64,000 nt of DNA from Sinorhizobium meliloti 4H41 (lineage in GTDB: Bacteria; Pseudomonadota; Alphaproteobacteria; Rhizobiales; Rhizobiaceae): assembly GCF_000375585.1 (NCBI RefSeq), contig NZ_AQWP01000002.1, forward strand, positions 1-64,000. Reading direction: 5' to 3'. The stretch's first letter is position 1, and each line of letters starts with the position of its first letter. Position numbers and translations under genes: made by a program. The notes beneath the pieces were generated by a model, which saw only the letters and a program-made list of their open reading frames with translations, had not been told where the DNA came from and did not search any database. Positions 35,391-44,274 of this stretch are shown one piece after another.

Positions 35391-36155
35391 TCATGTGCGG
35401 GTGATTGAAGCCCCACCATCCATCAGCGATGCGGTGCCCGTCACAAAGCTCGCTTCGTCAGAGGCAAGGTACAGCACCGAGCGAGCGAGTTCTTCTGGCG
35501 TAGCCACCCGCTTGAGAGCGTGCAGGTTCGTGATGAACGCCTGCTTCTCAGGTGTATCGTTCATTTCCCGGTACATGTCGGTGTCGACTGCGCCCGGCAA
35601 GATGGCGTTCACACGGACGCCGTGCGGTCCGAACTCGGCCGCGAGCGCCTGCGTCAGACCGATCAAGCCGGATTTGCTCGCGGCATAGGCGGCCACTCCG
35701 GGAAACGCGCAACTATATCCGATAAAGGTGGAGGTGAAGATCACCGAGCCGCCGCCGTTTTTCAGCATCTGGCCAATCTGATGTTTGGCCCCGAGAAAGG
35801 ACGCAACGAGGTTGATCCCGACGGTCTCACTAAACCCCGCTTCTGAAATTGAAGTGCTCGGGCCGGCTTCGCCGATAATGCCGGCGTTGTTGAACGCGAT
35901 ATCGAGGCGGCCGAAGTTCGTAACTGCGGCTTCGAGCAGAGCCATATGCGTGGCTTCTTCGCGGACATCGCCGGCGACAGCGACGGCCTCGCCGCCTGCT
36001 ACCCTGATGCCCTCCACCAGATGATCGAGCTCAGCCTGGCGGCGCGCGCCAACGACTACTTTGGCGCCTTCGGCTGCAAAGAGCTGCGCTGTGGCCCGCC
36101 CGATTCCGGAACTTGCCCCTGTAATGATGGCGACCTTGCCAGCTAATCGGTCCAT
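35391..36155 (-). CDS. Short-chain dehydrogenase/reductase
   Basis: A 254-residue classical SDR: TGASSGIG at 13-20, NNAGI, catalytic FTSTFIGYSCAFPGVAAYAA followed by SK, and a DEASFVTGTASLMDGGAS end. ARR after beta-2 suggests NADP(H). It has unusual GYSCAFPG in the active-site region. Divergent from the LysR gene at 36277, which may control it, and upstream of the TetR-SDR pair on the same strand. Confidence 0.9.
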   Translation of the reverse strand: MDRLAGKVAIITGASSGIGRATAQLFAAEGAKVVVGARRQAELDHLVEGIRVAGGEAVAVAGDVREEATHMALLEAAVTNFGRLDIAFNNAGIIGEAGPSTSISEAGFSETVGINLVASFLGAKHQIGQMLKNGGGSVIFTSTFIGYSCAFPGVAAYAASKSGLIGLTQALAAEFGPHGVRVNAILPGAVDTDMYREMNDTPEKQAFITNLHALKRVATPEELARSVLYLASDEASFVTGTASLMDGGASITRT

Positions 36156-36276
36156 TCTTCTTCTCCGCTTGCATAGCGGCGGCCTCTGCCGCGCCTTCTA
36201 CTCACTGGAGATGGCGCTTTCCGATTGTCCGGATTAGTGTGCCGATTCAGGAACTGGATTACGGATTCATCGAACA

Positions 36277-37185
36277 ATGGTCAGGATCGAGGCGATTGCT
36301 GCTTTTATTGCCGTGGTTGAAGGCGGCTCTATCAGCGAGGCTGCGCGGCGCCTTCGCCTGTCCAAATCGGTCGTCAGCGACCGATTGGCGGATCTGGAGA
36401 AATCGCTAGGTGGGCCGTTACTTCGACGTACGACGCGCAAACTGACTCTCACCGAAGACGGCATCGATTTTCTCGATCGAGCACGGCGAGTAATGGGCGA
36501 GCTTGATGATGCGAGCGCTGCCATGGCCGAGCGGCGCGGGACACTTGCGGGGCCTCTGAGGATTGCTGCTCCAGTGACGTTCGGGCGAATGCATCTGGGG
36601 CCTGCGCTCTTCCCGTTTCTCGCGAAGCACCCGAAGATCGTGCTGACGCTGGAGATCGACGACAGGCGCGTCGATGTCTCGTCCGGCGGCTACGATGCTG
36701 TCATTCGGCATGGCGCGATCGCCGACTCCCGGCTCGTTGTGTGGAAGCTGGCGCGCAGCCGTCGTCTTTTAACGGCCTCGCCCGAATACCTCGCGCGGCA
36801 TGGGACGCCCGCAAGCTTGACCGACCTCGAACGCCATCGCGGAATATTCTACACCAATCGTGGCGTTGCCGACTGGCGCTTCGAGACGGAGGACGGTGCG
36901 AGTCTGGTGAGAGCAACAGCCGCACTTGGGATAAACAATGGCGACATGATCCGCGACGCCGCGATCGCCGGCCTCGGCATAGCGCTCCTTCCAGCGTTCA
37001 TTGCAGGACCTGCAATCACCGCGGGGCAACTCGCCGAAGTCGACGTGGGATACAGGCCGCAGGAAGAGTTTATCTACATGGCGCACGCAGAGGGGCGCAA
37101 TCCATCGGCTAAGCTTCGTGCGATCGCCGAACACCTGAAGAAGGCATTCGGCGACCCGCCTTATTGGGAGCCCAGCGGCGCTTAG
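36277..37185 (+). CDS. LysR-family transcriptional regulator
   Basis: A 302-residue LTTR with an HTH at about 5-60 (IAAFIAVVEGGSISEAARRL, RLSKSVVSDRLADLEKSLGG) and the LysR substrate domain. ATG at 36277. It is divergent from an SDR (121 bp gap) and convergent with the Old Yellow Enzyme gene. A likely target is the SDR. Confidence 0.88.
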   Translation: MVRIEAIAAFIAVVEGGSISEAARRLRLSKSVVSDRLADLEKSLGGPLLRRTTRKLTLTEDGIDFLDRARRVMGELDDASAAMAERRGTLAGPLRIAAPVTFGRMHLGPALFPFLAKHPKIVLTLEIDDRRVDVSSGGYDAVIRHGAIADSRLVVWKLARSRRLLTASPEYLARHGTPASLTDLERHRGIFYTNRGVADWRFETEDGASLVRATAALGINNGDMIRDAAIAGLGIALLPAFIAGPAITAGQLAEVDVGYRPQEEFIYMAHAEGRNPSAKLRAIAEHLKKAFGDPPYWEPSGA

Positions 37186-37249
37186 ATGGGGCTGTTTGCT
37201 CCGGATCGGATGATAGTGCCTCGAAAGGTGGTTGCTTACCTCCCGGATC

Positions 37250-38413
37250 CTACGCGGCGCCGGTCTTCCTGGCCTCGGCACCGGGATAAGTGGCGAAGTC
37301 CGTGTAGCCAATTTCGCCACGCCGCGTGTAATAGGTCGATCTGTCGGCTTCGGCCAAGGGCCAGTTGTGCTTCAGGCGCTCGGCTAGATCCGGGTTTGCG
37401 ATATAGGGTCGACCAAAGGCGATGAGGTCAACTAAGCCGGTGGCGAGCGCCGACTGCGCATCTTGCCGACTGGTAAAGCCGCCGCACCAGATGATCGACC
37501 CAGGAAAGGCGGCTCGTACCCTGGCAAGCACGTCATGATCTATGTAGTGCTTCTTGAACTCGGCGCTCTCCATGTTGCCGGAGGGCATAAGCTCGTAGAC
37601 CAGATGCATATAGGCGACGCCTCGGCGCCCCAGCTCCTCGGCAACATACAACAATGTCTCTTCTGTGCGCGGGTCAACCGGCATCGAGTTGAACGTGCCG
37701 TAGGGTGCCAGCCGAACGCCCACGCGTCCCGGCCCCAATGCCCGTACTGCCTCGTCGACGGCTTCCAGCAGGAACCGTGTGCGGTCTTCCACTCGGCCGC
37801 CGCCGTACCGGTCGTCGCGCGAATTGAGGACGGAGTTCATGAACTGCTCGAAAAGATAGCCATTGGCGGCATGGAGCTCGACGCCGTCGAAACCGGCCTT
37901 GTCGGCGTTGACGAACGCCTGCGCGAATGTTGCGACCAAGGCGGAGATTTCCTCCGTCTCAAGACGCCTCGGGGTACCCGCGCGGATGTAGCCCAGCTTG
38001 CCATCCGGCCCGTGGGCAAACACATCCGAATGCGCGGCCGGTTCTTCGGTGACGCCCCATGGAGCCTCGCCGTTTGGCATCAGTGATGAATGCGACATTC
38101 TACCGACATGCCAGATCTGGGCGAAGATCTTGCCCTGTTTACGGTGCACCTCATCGGTCACCCGCCGCCAGCCATGGAGCTGGGCATCCGTGTAGAGTCC
38201 GGGAGTCATTGCATAGCCCTTGCTCGAGGGTGCGACGTCGACCGCCTCAGTCACGAGCAGGCCGGCGCTCGCCCTCTGGCTGTAGTAGGTTGCCATCAGA
38301 TCGTTGGGAACATCGCCGTCGGAGGTGCGTGTTCGGGTCATCGGCGCCATGACGATGCGGTTCCTCAGCAAAACCGCGCTGCCAAGCGAGTGGGGATCAA
38401 ACAGATCTACCAT
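37250..38413 (-). CDS. Old Yellow Enzyme family ene-reductase (NemA-like)
   Basis: A 387-residue FMN-dependent alkene/nitro reductase. The barrel start LRNRIVMAPMTRTRT, the FMN and substrate pair in FDGVELHAANGYLFEQFMNS (H-x-x-N), DRYGG with DRTRFLLEAV, and the closing LIAFGRPYIANPDLAERL all match. Such enzymes reduce quinones, maleimides, nitro-esters and other electrophiles. Divergent from an HxlR regulator, with an inverted repeat between. Confidence 0.94.
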   Translation of the reverse strand: MVDLFDPHSLGSAVLLRNRIVMAPMTRTRTSDGDVPNDLMATYYSQRASAGLLVTEAVDVAPSSKGYAMTPGLYTDAQLHGWRRVTDEVHRKQGKIFAQIWHVGRMSHSSLMPNGEAPWGVTEEPAAHSDVFAHGPDGKLGYIRAGTPRRLETEEISALVATFAQAFVNADKAGFDGVELHAANGYLFEQFMNSVLNSRDDRYGGGRVEDRTRFLLEAVDEAVRALGPGRVGVRLAPYGTFNSMPVDPRTEETLLYVAEELGRRGVAYMHLVYELMPSGNMESAEFKKHYIDHDVLARVRAAFPGSIIWCGGFTSRQDAQSALATGLVDLIAFGRPYIANPDLAERLKHNWPLAEADRSTYYTRRGEIGYTDFATYPGAEARKTGAA

Positions 38414-38421
38414 GAGCTCTT

Positions 38422-38446
38422 CCTTCCATCTGCTTTGGATGGAAGG
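38422..38446. promoter_or_regulatory. Inverted repeat between OYE and HxlR genes
   Basis: CCTTCCATC (38422-38430) and GATGGAAGG (38438-38446) form a perfect 9-bp inverted repeat with a 7-bp spacer, 9 bp upstream of the ene-reductase start and 54 bp before the HxlR gene. A likely operator for the HxlR-type repressor. Confidence 0.65.
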
Positions 38447-38500
38447 TTTACTTCTGACGCGTCGTCACCATCTACACACCGTTTGGTCAGTGGTCCTGAA

Positions 38501-38899
38501 ATGAAGATTATCAATCGACTCCCCGGCTTGCCGGTCGAGCGCGCCTTGAAGGTTCTCTCCGGGCGCTGGAAGGCTGTCATTCTCTACGCGCTTCTCGACG
38601 GCCCGCACCGCACCTGCGAGCTCGAGAACCGCATTGTCGGCATCGCTCAAAAGGTGCTGCTCGAGCAGCTGCGGGCGCTCGAAGAACATGGAATGGTGAG
38701 CAGGCGCCCGAGCGCAGACGGCCGGCAGGGCGTGGAGTACGTACTCACGACTCTGGGCGAAAGCCTCCGACCGATCCTCACGGCCCTAATCGATTGGGGA
38801 GTTCATCACGCGAAGGAACTCGGTGAGGACGGCCGGCTTCTGCCATGCGAGGCAGTCGTTCGAGGTCGCGCTGTCCGGCCTCACAGCGCGAAACGTTAG
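38501..38899 (+). CDS. HxlR-family transcriptional regulator
   Basis: A 132-residue winged-helix regulator: VLSGRWKAVILYALLDGPHR, ELENRIVGIAQKVLLEQLRA and LEEHGMVSRRPSADGRQGVE are the HxlR signatures. HxlR proteins often sense aldehydes, quinones or oxidants, sometimes through cysteines; a Cys is present at the recognition-helix approach (HRTCELENR). Divergent from the Old Yellow Enzyme, which it probably controls. Confidence 0.9.
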   Translation: MKIINRLPGLPVERALKVLSGRWKAVILYALLDGPHRTCELENRIVGIAQKVLLEQLRALEEHGMVSRRPSADGRQGVEYVLTTLGESLRPILTALIDWGVHHAKELGEDGRLLPCEAVVRGRAVRPHSAKR

Positions 38900-39221
38900 A
38901 AGTTGATCGTAGCTGGAACCCACGGATGGATCCAGCGCCACGCACGCCGCGTCGACAAGATGCATGCACGATATACAACCCGGACGAGTTCAAGCGCTCG
39001 CAGGGCGCGCCTCATCAGTGCGCCCGTTCTACGAGCGCTGCAATGAATTTATCCGGAGACTTGAAGAAAGCTGTTGCGCGTTCCTGCTCTCGGCGCGCCG
39101 GCTCGGAGGGGGAAGACATTCGGCCGGGCGGCTTTACCTGCAGGCATAAATGGGTCGGGGTTGCAGGCACGGCACAAGGCAGCGCGCGCCACGATACGAC
39201 TGCCTCACGATCTATGGACGT
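38900..39221. other. 322-bp gap, no supported gene
   Basis: Between HxlR and the first HD-domain gene. Several overlapping open frames but none with a ribosome site or recognisable protein; no terminator with a clear U-tract. Confidence 0.4.
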
Positions 39222-39866
39222 TCAGTGTTCCCAATGCGAGTTACAGATTACCGAGCACATGTTCACCCGCTTGAACTGCGGGTCCTTCGCCGCCAGGAAA
39301 TCGTCGTTGAAGGTTCCGAACGTGGTTTCAGTCCTGTGCTTCATGCCGTGGTAGAACGCGTTGATGATCTCGTCCTTGAAGTCGGCTTCGCGAGGAAACA
39401 CCGCTACGACCGCATTACGCTGCCCTTCTGTGTAATGTTCGAATCCACTTCCGGCGACGTCCATTCCGGCTCCGGCCTGTAGCAGGGCGATTTCCGGCCG
39501 CATGAATTCCGGAATGCCAGGTGTCGTGTGCAAGGCAACCGCGTTCCACACCGTTTCGATGTCGCCCTCGGAGATGCCGCGCGCGCGCAGAAAGTCACGC
39601 GCGGCATTTGCCCCATCCACCTCGAAGCGTAGGTGGCTATCAGCAAACTGATCCGTCAGACCAAGATCATGGAACATAGAGGCGACGTAGAGCAGTTCAG
39701 GATCGTAGATCAGCCCCTTACGCTTCCCGCTCATCGCCCCCCAGAAGTAGACGCGACACGAGTGGTGAAAGAGCAGCTTGCTCTCCGTGTCGCGTATAAG
39801 CTGAGTCACATCCCCCACGAGCTTGCTGTCAGGAATGCGTATGTCGGCTATCTCCAGCGGGATCAT
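39222..39866 (-). CDS. HD-domain hydrolase, cyanamide-hydratase-like (paralogue 1)
   Basis: A 214-residue HD-superfamily metal hydrolase. Metal ligands are H34/H35 (LLFHHSCRVYFWG), H66-D67 (SMFHDLGLT) and H113 (VALHTTPGIPE); RFEVDGANAARDFL follows the HD pair. The W-G, DPELLY and DGANAARD motifs mark the HD group that includes fungal cyanamide hydratase, but substrate is not established for bacterial members. GGAGGG sits 6 bases before the ATG at 39866. Last gene of a cupin-AhpD-HD run; two paralogues lie at 43493 and 44275. Confidence 0.87.
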   Translation of the reverse strand: MIPLEIADIRIPDSKLVGDVTQLIRDTESKLLFHHSCRVYFWGAMSGKRKGLIYDPELLYVASMFHDLGLTDQFADSHLRFEVDGANAARDFLRARGISEGDIETVWNAVALHTTPGIPEFMRPEIALLQAGAGMDVAGSGFEHYTEGQRNAVVAVFPREADFKDEIINAFYHGMKHRTETTFGTFNDDFLAAKDPQFKRVNMCSVICNSHWEH

Positions 39867-39911
39867 GGCACCCTCCATTCATGGGTTGGTTGGGACCGGC
39901 CTTCGGCCGAC

Positions 39912-40361
39912 TTACCGCACTGCCTGTGGCGTGTTGCGGAAGCTGATTGCCATGCGATTATAGCTGTTCATCAGGCTGATCGCGATGGTGAGGTCGACAA
40001 GCTGCTTCTCGTCGAAGACCTTCCGCGCCGCCTGGTAGGCGCTGTCAGGCACGCCGGTCTGCGCGACGAGGGTAACGCTCTCCGCCCATGCGAGAGCCGC
40101 ACGCTCCGTCTCGGAGAATAGGTTGCCGCCCTCTTCCCAGGCCTGCAAGAGGGCCAACTTCTCTGTGTTGACGCCCCGCTTGATAAGCTCGCGGGTGTGC
40201 ATGTCGAGGCAGTAGGCGCAGTTGTTGATCTGCGATACGCGCAGATAGACGAGGTCGACGAGTTCTCCCGGCAGGCCGCTTTGGGTGACGTAGCCATACA
40301 CCGCGCCTAGTGCCTTCGCTCCAGTTGGTGCGATCTGGTTGTAATCAAGCCTCTGTGTCAT
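39912..40361 (-). CDS. Carboxymuconolactone decarboxylase/AhpD-family protein
   Basis: A 149-residue alkylhydroperoxidase D-like protein. The redox motif lies in QINNCAYCLDMHTRELIKRG (C-x2-C, then H four residues after the second Cys). Members are peroxidase partners or decarboxylases; the CAYC-DMH form suggests thiol peroxidase-type redox chemistry. 11 bp after the secreted cupin gene and 45 bp before HD paralogue 1, so one transcript. Confidence 0.92.
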   Translation of the reverse strand: MTQRLDYNQIAPTGAKALGAVYGYVTQSGLPGELVDLVYLRVSQINNCAYCLDMHTRELIKRGVNTEKLALLQAWEEGGNLFSETERAALAWAESVTLVAQTGVPDSAYQAARKVFDEKQLVDLTIAISLMNSYNRMAISFRNTPQAVR

Positions 40362-40372
40362 GTCGGTTCTCC

Positions 40373-40795
40373 TTAGTTCTGCTTTACGGGGAAAGTGAGT
40401 TTCGTTTCGGAGGTATCGGTGACGAAGATAGCAAGCAGCCTGGCTGGCTCCGTCGAGCTCGCGTTGCGGCTGATGGAGTGGACGGCGCCCGGTGGCTCCG
40501 ACCAGCCTTCTCCGGCCTTGTAGATGCGAGCCGGGCCGTCGTTGACCTTCGACACCACCTCGCCAGAAAGGACGTAGGCATAGATGAAGGCTGACTTGGC
40601 ATGGCTATGCGGCTGGGAAGCGGCACCAGGCTCGTAGTCAACTTCGACGGCGACAAGCGACCTGCCCGGTACGTTCGCGATAGCCTCCCGGAATTTGGGA
40701 GTGACCGTTTCGGACCGCGGATCTTGCGCCAATGCATGCGACGCCATGATGCAGGACAGTGCCGCGAAGGCGGGCAACAGGTTGTTCATATTCAT
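40373..40795 (-). CDS. Secreted cupin-domain protein
   Basis: A 140-residue single-domain cupin with a signal peptide (MNMNNLLPAFAALSCIMASH, cleaved at ALAQ about residue 24). Motif 1 is QPHSHAKSAFIYAYVLSGEV (HxH...), motif 2 GWSEPPGAVHSISRN. Similar small secreted cupins occur next to AhpD-like genes. The ATG at 40795 has GAAAGGAGCAAGTCC upstream, a strong ribosome site. First gene of the cupin-AhpD-HD operon and divergent from the MocR regulator. Confidence 0.88.
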   Translation of the reverse strand: MNMNNLLPAFAALSCIMASHALAQDPRSETVTPKFREAIANVPGRSLVAVEVDYEPGAASQPHSHAKSAFIYAYVLSGEVVSKVNDGPARIYKAGEGWSEPPGAVHSISRNASSTEPARLLAIFVTDTSETKLTFPVKQN

Positions 40796-40883
40796 GGACT
40801 TGCTCCTTTCGACGGCCTGAAGATGCGCTGCCGTGGCACAAAAAAAAGAACCAAGAACCTGTAGAAACATTGTACTATGAACC

Positions 40884-42299
40884 ATGAAAACCAGACTTCA
40901 CCTTTCCGTCGACCGCTCAGGGCAAGCCTCGCTGTCAGAACAGATCCACGCTGGGATCAAGAAGGCGATCGAGACCGGCGTTCTGGAGCAGGGAGTGCGT
41001 CTGCCATCCTGGCAGGACCTTGCAGCTGAGCTCGGAGTCGCGCGCGGAACCATCCGAGCCGCCTACGACAAGCTAGCTGCAGCCCAGTTAATCGAGGCTT
41101 CAAGGTCGGGCGGCACACGCGTGGCGCAGCGGCCCAGCGTGGTTGCAGATGGCCGGCGGCAGGTGGATGGCGGTCCATTCATGAACACGTATCTGGAGAT
41201 GACGCAGGGACCGGCGTTGTTTCAAATGGGCGTGCCTGCGACAGATGTCTTCCCGGCAACACTGTTCGCTCGTCTGCATGGCCAAGCCGCGCGTACCGGA
41301 GCGAGTGCGCCACTATTGTATCCAGATCCGCGCGGGGAACTCGAGCTAAGACGGGAGATCGCTTCCTTTCTGGCCCTAGCCCGCGGCATGAACTGCTCAC
41401 CCGACCAAGTGATAGTCACAAACGGCTATGCCGCAGGGCTTGGGCTTGCACTCGGCGCCCTGAAGCTGGCCGGACATGCCGCTTGGTTGGAGGAGCCTAG
41501 TTTTCCGTGGTCGAGAAGAGGCGTGGAACTAGTAGGTCTATCCATTGCGCCAATCCCGGTCGATGCGCAGGGAATCGACGTGGAGTACGCTATGCGCTCG
41601 TGCCCCAGCGCCAGGCTCGCGATTGTCACACCGGGACAGCAGGCACCCTTCGGCCATACATTGTCGCTCGACCGGCGTCTGCTTCTGCTCGATTGGGCAG
41701 CAGCACATGATGCATGGGTCGTGGAAGACGATTACTTGAGTGAACTGCAACTAACCGGTAGAGCTGCTCCGGCGCTCGCCTCACTCGACCGAGCCGGACG
41801 CGTCATCCACATCGGGTCCTTCAGCAAGACTATAAGCCCGACGCTCCGACTCGGCTTCGTCATTGCGCCTCCGGCGCTTGTGCCGCTGTTCGCGGAGACG
41901 GCGGCCTGCTTGGCGCCAGCGCCAGGTCCTGCAGTGCAGATGGCGGTCGCGGAGTTCATCAGGGAGGGCCACTATCTGAGACACATCCGCCGCATGAAGC
42001 GGCTCTACGTCTCGCGACGGCAGGCGGTACTTGCTTCACTGCCAAATTCGGACTGCGTCGTCGAAGTCACCACGCCCGGTCTCGCGGTCATGCTCAAACT
42101 GCGGAACAATGTCTCCGACGTCGCGGTGGTGAGTGAAGCTTTGACATTCGGTCTCTTCCCAGCCCCTCTTTCTCCTTGGTTCGCATCGCCAGAACACGCT
42201 CAGTCAGGCCTTCTGCTCGGGGTGGCGACAGCGCCTCAAAAAAATCTTGCCGAAGCTTGTCGTCGGCTTCTGGAGCTTGCTGAACGCACGGGGGCCTAG
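40884..42299 (+). CDS. MocR-type regulator (GntR HTH fused to aminotransferase domain)
   Basis: A 471-residue PLP-dependent regulator. N-terminal GntR winged helix (SEQIHAGIKKAIETGVLEQG then LPSWQDLAAELGVARGTIRA, residues 18-70), then a fold-type I aminotransferase domain with PLP lysine in HIGSFSKTISPTLRLGF and the NGYAAGLGLAL region. MocR proteins sense PLP or amino compounds. It is divergent from the secreted cupin, 88 bp away. The gap contains AAGAACCAAGAACC and TGAACC, a possible direct-repeat operator. Confidence 0.92.
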   Translation: MKTRLHLSVDRSGQASLSEQIHAGIKKAIETGVLEQGVRLPSWQDLAAELGVARGTIRAAYDKLAAAQLIEASRSGGTRVAQRPSVVADGRRQVDGGPFMNTYLEMTQGPALFQMGVPATDVFPATLFARLHGQAARTGASAPLLYPDPRGELELRREIASFLALARGMNCSPDQVIVTNGYAAGLGLALGALKLAGHAAWLEEPSFPWSRRGVELVGLSIAPIPVDAQGIDVEYAMRSCPSARLAIVTPGQQAPFGHTLSLDRRLLLLDWAAAHDAWVVEDDYLSELQLTGRAAPALASLDRAGRVIHIGSFSKTISPTLRLGFVIAPPALVPLFAETAACLAPAPGPAVQMAVAEFIREGHYLRHIRRMKRLYVSRRQAVLASLPNSDCVVEVTTPGLAVMLKLRNNVSDVAVVSEALTFGLFPAPLSPWFASPEHAQSGLLLGVATAPQKNLAEACRRLLELAERTGA

Positions 42300-42324
42300 T
42301 CGGCTTCTGCTTGCTGTCGGTGCT

Positions 42325-43272
42325 TCACTCTGACCTCCGGAAGCTGCCGCGATACTGAGCCGGCGTGACCGCGAGACGCTGTGCGAAAACGGCTCGCATC
42401 CTGTCAGCGGTGCCGAAGCCGCAGTCGTAGGCGATTGTCTTCAGCTGAAGATCGCTACCCTCCAGTAAATTCCTCGCGGCGTCGATTCTGGCCCGCTCCA
42501 CGAACTCGTGTGGGGTGCAGCCCATCGCCTGCACGAAGTGCCTGGCAAGCCTGCGTGTGCTCATGCCAGCCAGGTTCGCGAGAGATTCCAGGGTGTGCCG
42601 TTCACGCAGGTGTGCCATCACATGCTGCTGGATCTTGGTGACTGGCGACGTCGGATCAGCGGGGGGCCACAAGGAACGGGCTGAACTGAGACTGACCATC
42701 TTGCCGCTGCGCAACGACAACCAGCCGCTTCGCGACCGCCACGTCGCTGCCATGTGCCTCCCTGACCAGTGCCAGCGCCGGATCTATACCCGCCACGCCA
42801 GCCGAGGTCACAAGGCGGCCGTCACGTACGTAGATGGCGTCGGGCTCAACCTGTGCAGCCGGAAACATGGTCGCCAGAGAACCAGCGTTCTGCCAGTGCG
42901 TCGTTACCCGGCGGCCGTCCAGCAGCCCGGCGTGCCCGAGCGTGAACGCCCCTGTGCAGATAGAGCCGAAGGTCGCGGCTTGCTGAGATGCGACGGAAAG
43001 CCAGTCCGCCAATTTCGGATCAGGAGTTCGATTGGGTAGGTCAGGGCTACCTGCAACCAGCAGGATATCGAAGGCTTCATCGACGTCAGGAAAGCGACGC
43101 CTGCAATCATCCGCATATTATTCGAAGCACGTATTGGCTGACAATGCGGCCCCACGAGAATGATCTCGTAATGGTCTTCCGGCTGCACGTAGATGTTCGT
43201 TTCGGCGAATGCATCGACGGGGCCGGCCACGTCCAGAGCCTGCACGCCTTCATCTGCAACGATACCGACTTT
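42325..43272 (-). pseudogene. Frameshifted GlxA/FtrA-type AraC regulator
   Basis: A GlxA-family regulator (DJ-1-like domain plus AraC HTH) split over three pieces. The first reads VGIVADEGVQALDVAGPVDA and runs to NNMRMIAGVAF; a one-base shift at about 43097 restores FPDVDEAFDILLVAGSPDLP, then FGSICTGAFTLGHAGLLDG. A second shift in the run of six Gs at 42661-42666 restores ADPTSPVTKIQQHVMAHLRE and the AraC HTH to 42325 (DRMRAVFAQRLAVTPAQYRG). There is no proper start: a TAG stands just before KVGIVAD at 43273-43275. The regulator is therefore not expected to be functional. Confidence 0.85.
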
Positions 43273-43492
43273 CTAAATGGCCAATTGACGGTGCCTGGCA
43301 AGAAAGGGGGTGAGCTTGTCCTGATCTGGCGACTGCTGGTCTTTGCGCTCCGTCCTGGGAAAGCGGTAGAAGAGAGCTGGAAGATTCCGAAGCCGCAAGG
43401 ACGATACGGCCCGCTTCCACCAATTGCAACGAAACCTCCCATGTGCGCCAGTTTCGCGCCACGGCGGAGCCATGACTGAAAGGAGCATGACG

Positions 43493-44134
43493 ATGACCGA
43501 GGTCATAGCTGGAATATCCGTGCCCGACAGCGCAATAGCGCGTGCCGCAACCGAACTTGTCCGCGATACCGAGGACGATCTTCTCTACAACCACAGCCGT
43601 CGGGTGTTCTTCTGGGGCGCGCTGACCGGCGAGTGCAAGCGGTTGAAGTACGACCCCGAGCTTCTCTATCTCGGAGCCATGTTTCACGACACGGGGCTGA
43701 CGGAGAGATACTCGAGTGCCGATCTGCGTTTTGAAGTCGACGGAGCGAATGCCGCGCGCGACTTCATGAGGAGCTACGGACTAGCTGAACACGACATCGA
43801 GGCCGCGTGGACCGCCATCGCGCTGCACACCACGCCTGGTATACCGGAGCATATGCGCTCCACGATCGCCCTTGTCACCGCAGGCGTGGAGATGGACGTC
43901 CTGGGCATCAACTACCACAACTTCTCGCACGAGCACCGCCATGAGGTCTGCTCCTGCCATCCGCGCGAAGAGAGCTTCAAGGAAAACATCATCGACCATT
44001 TTGCGGAAGGCATCAGGAAGAAGCCGCAAATCACCTTCGGCAATGTCAAAGCAGACGTGCTTGCTCTGAAGGACCCGAGCTTCAAGAGAGGGAATTTCTG
44101 CTCGATCATCCTTGGCTCTGCATGGCCGAAGTAG
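43493..44134 (+). CDS. HD-domain hydrolase, cyanamide-hydratase-like (paralogue 2)
   Basis: A 213-residue intact paralogue of the gene at 39222. Ligands: H34 (LLYNHSRRVFFWG), H65-D66 (AMFHDTGLTER), and the histidine of ALHTTPGIPEHM near residue 112. The tail DPSFKRGNFCSIILGS matches paralogue 1 (DPQFKRVNMCSVI). AAGGAG lies 7 bases before the ATG at 43493; an upstream ATG (43487) is too close to it. Divergent from the GlxA pseudogene. Confidence 0.87.
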   Translation: MTEVIAGISVPDSAIARAATELVRDTEDDLLYNHSRRVFFWGALTGECKRLKYDPELLYLGAMFHDTGLTERYSSADLRFEVDGANAARDFMRSYGLAEHDIEAAWTAIALHTTPGIPEHMRSTIALVTAGVEMDVLGINYHNFSHEHRHEVCSCHPREESFKENIIDHFAEGIRKKPQITFGNVKADVLALKDPSFKRGNFCSIILGSAWPK

Positions 44135-44274
44135 CTGAATGACCCGGCTGCGAAGGCTTCAGGTTTACTTGACGGAGACTGGCGCCGTGGCGGCTTTGAG
44201 CCAGCCAAGAGCGCGCAGCCAGCCGAAAGAAACCAAACACACCGGCCATCGAGTACTGGAAAGGAAGACAGACC

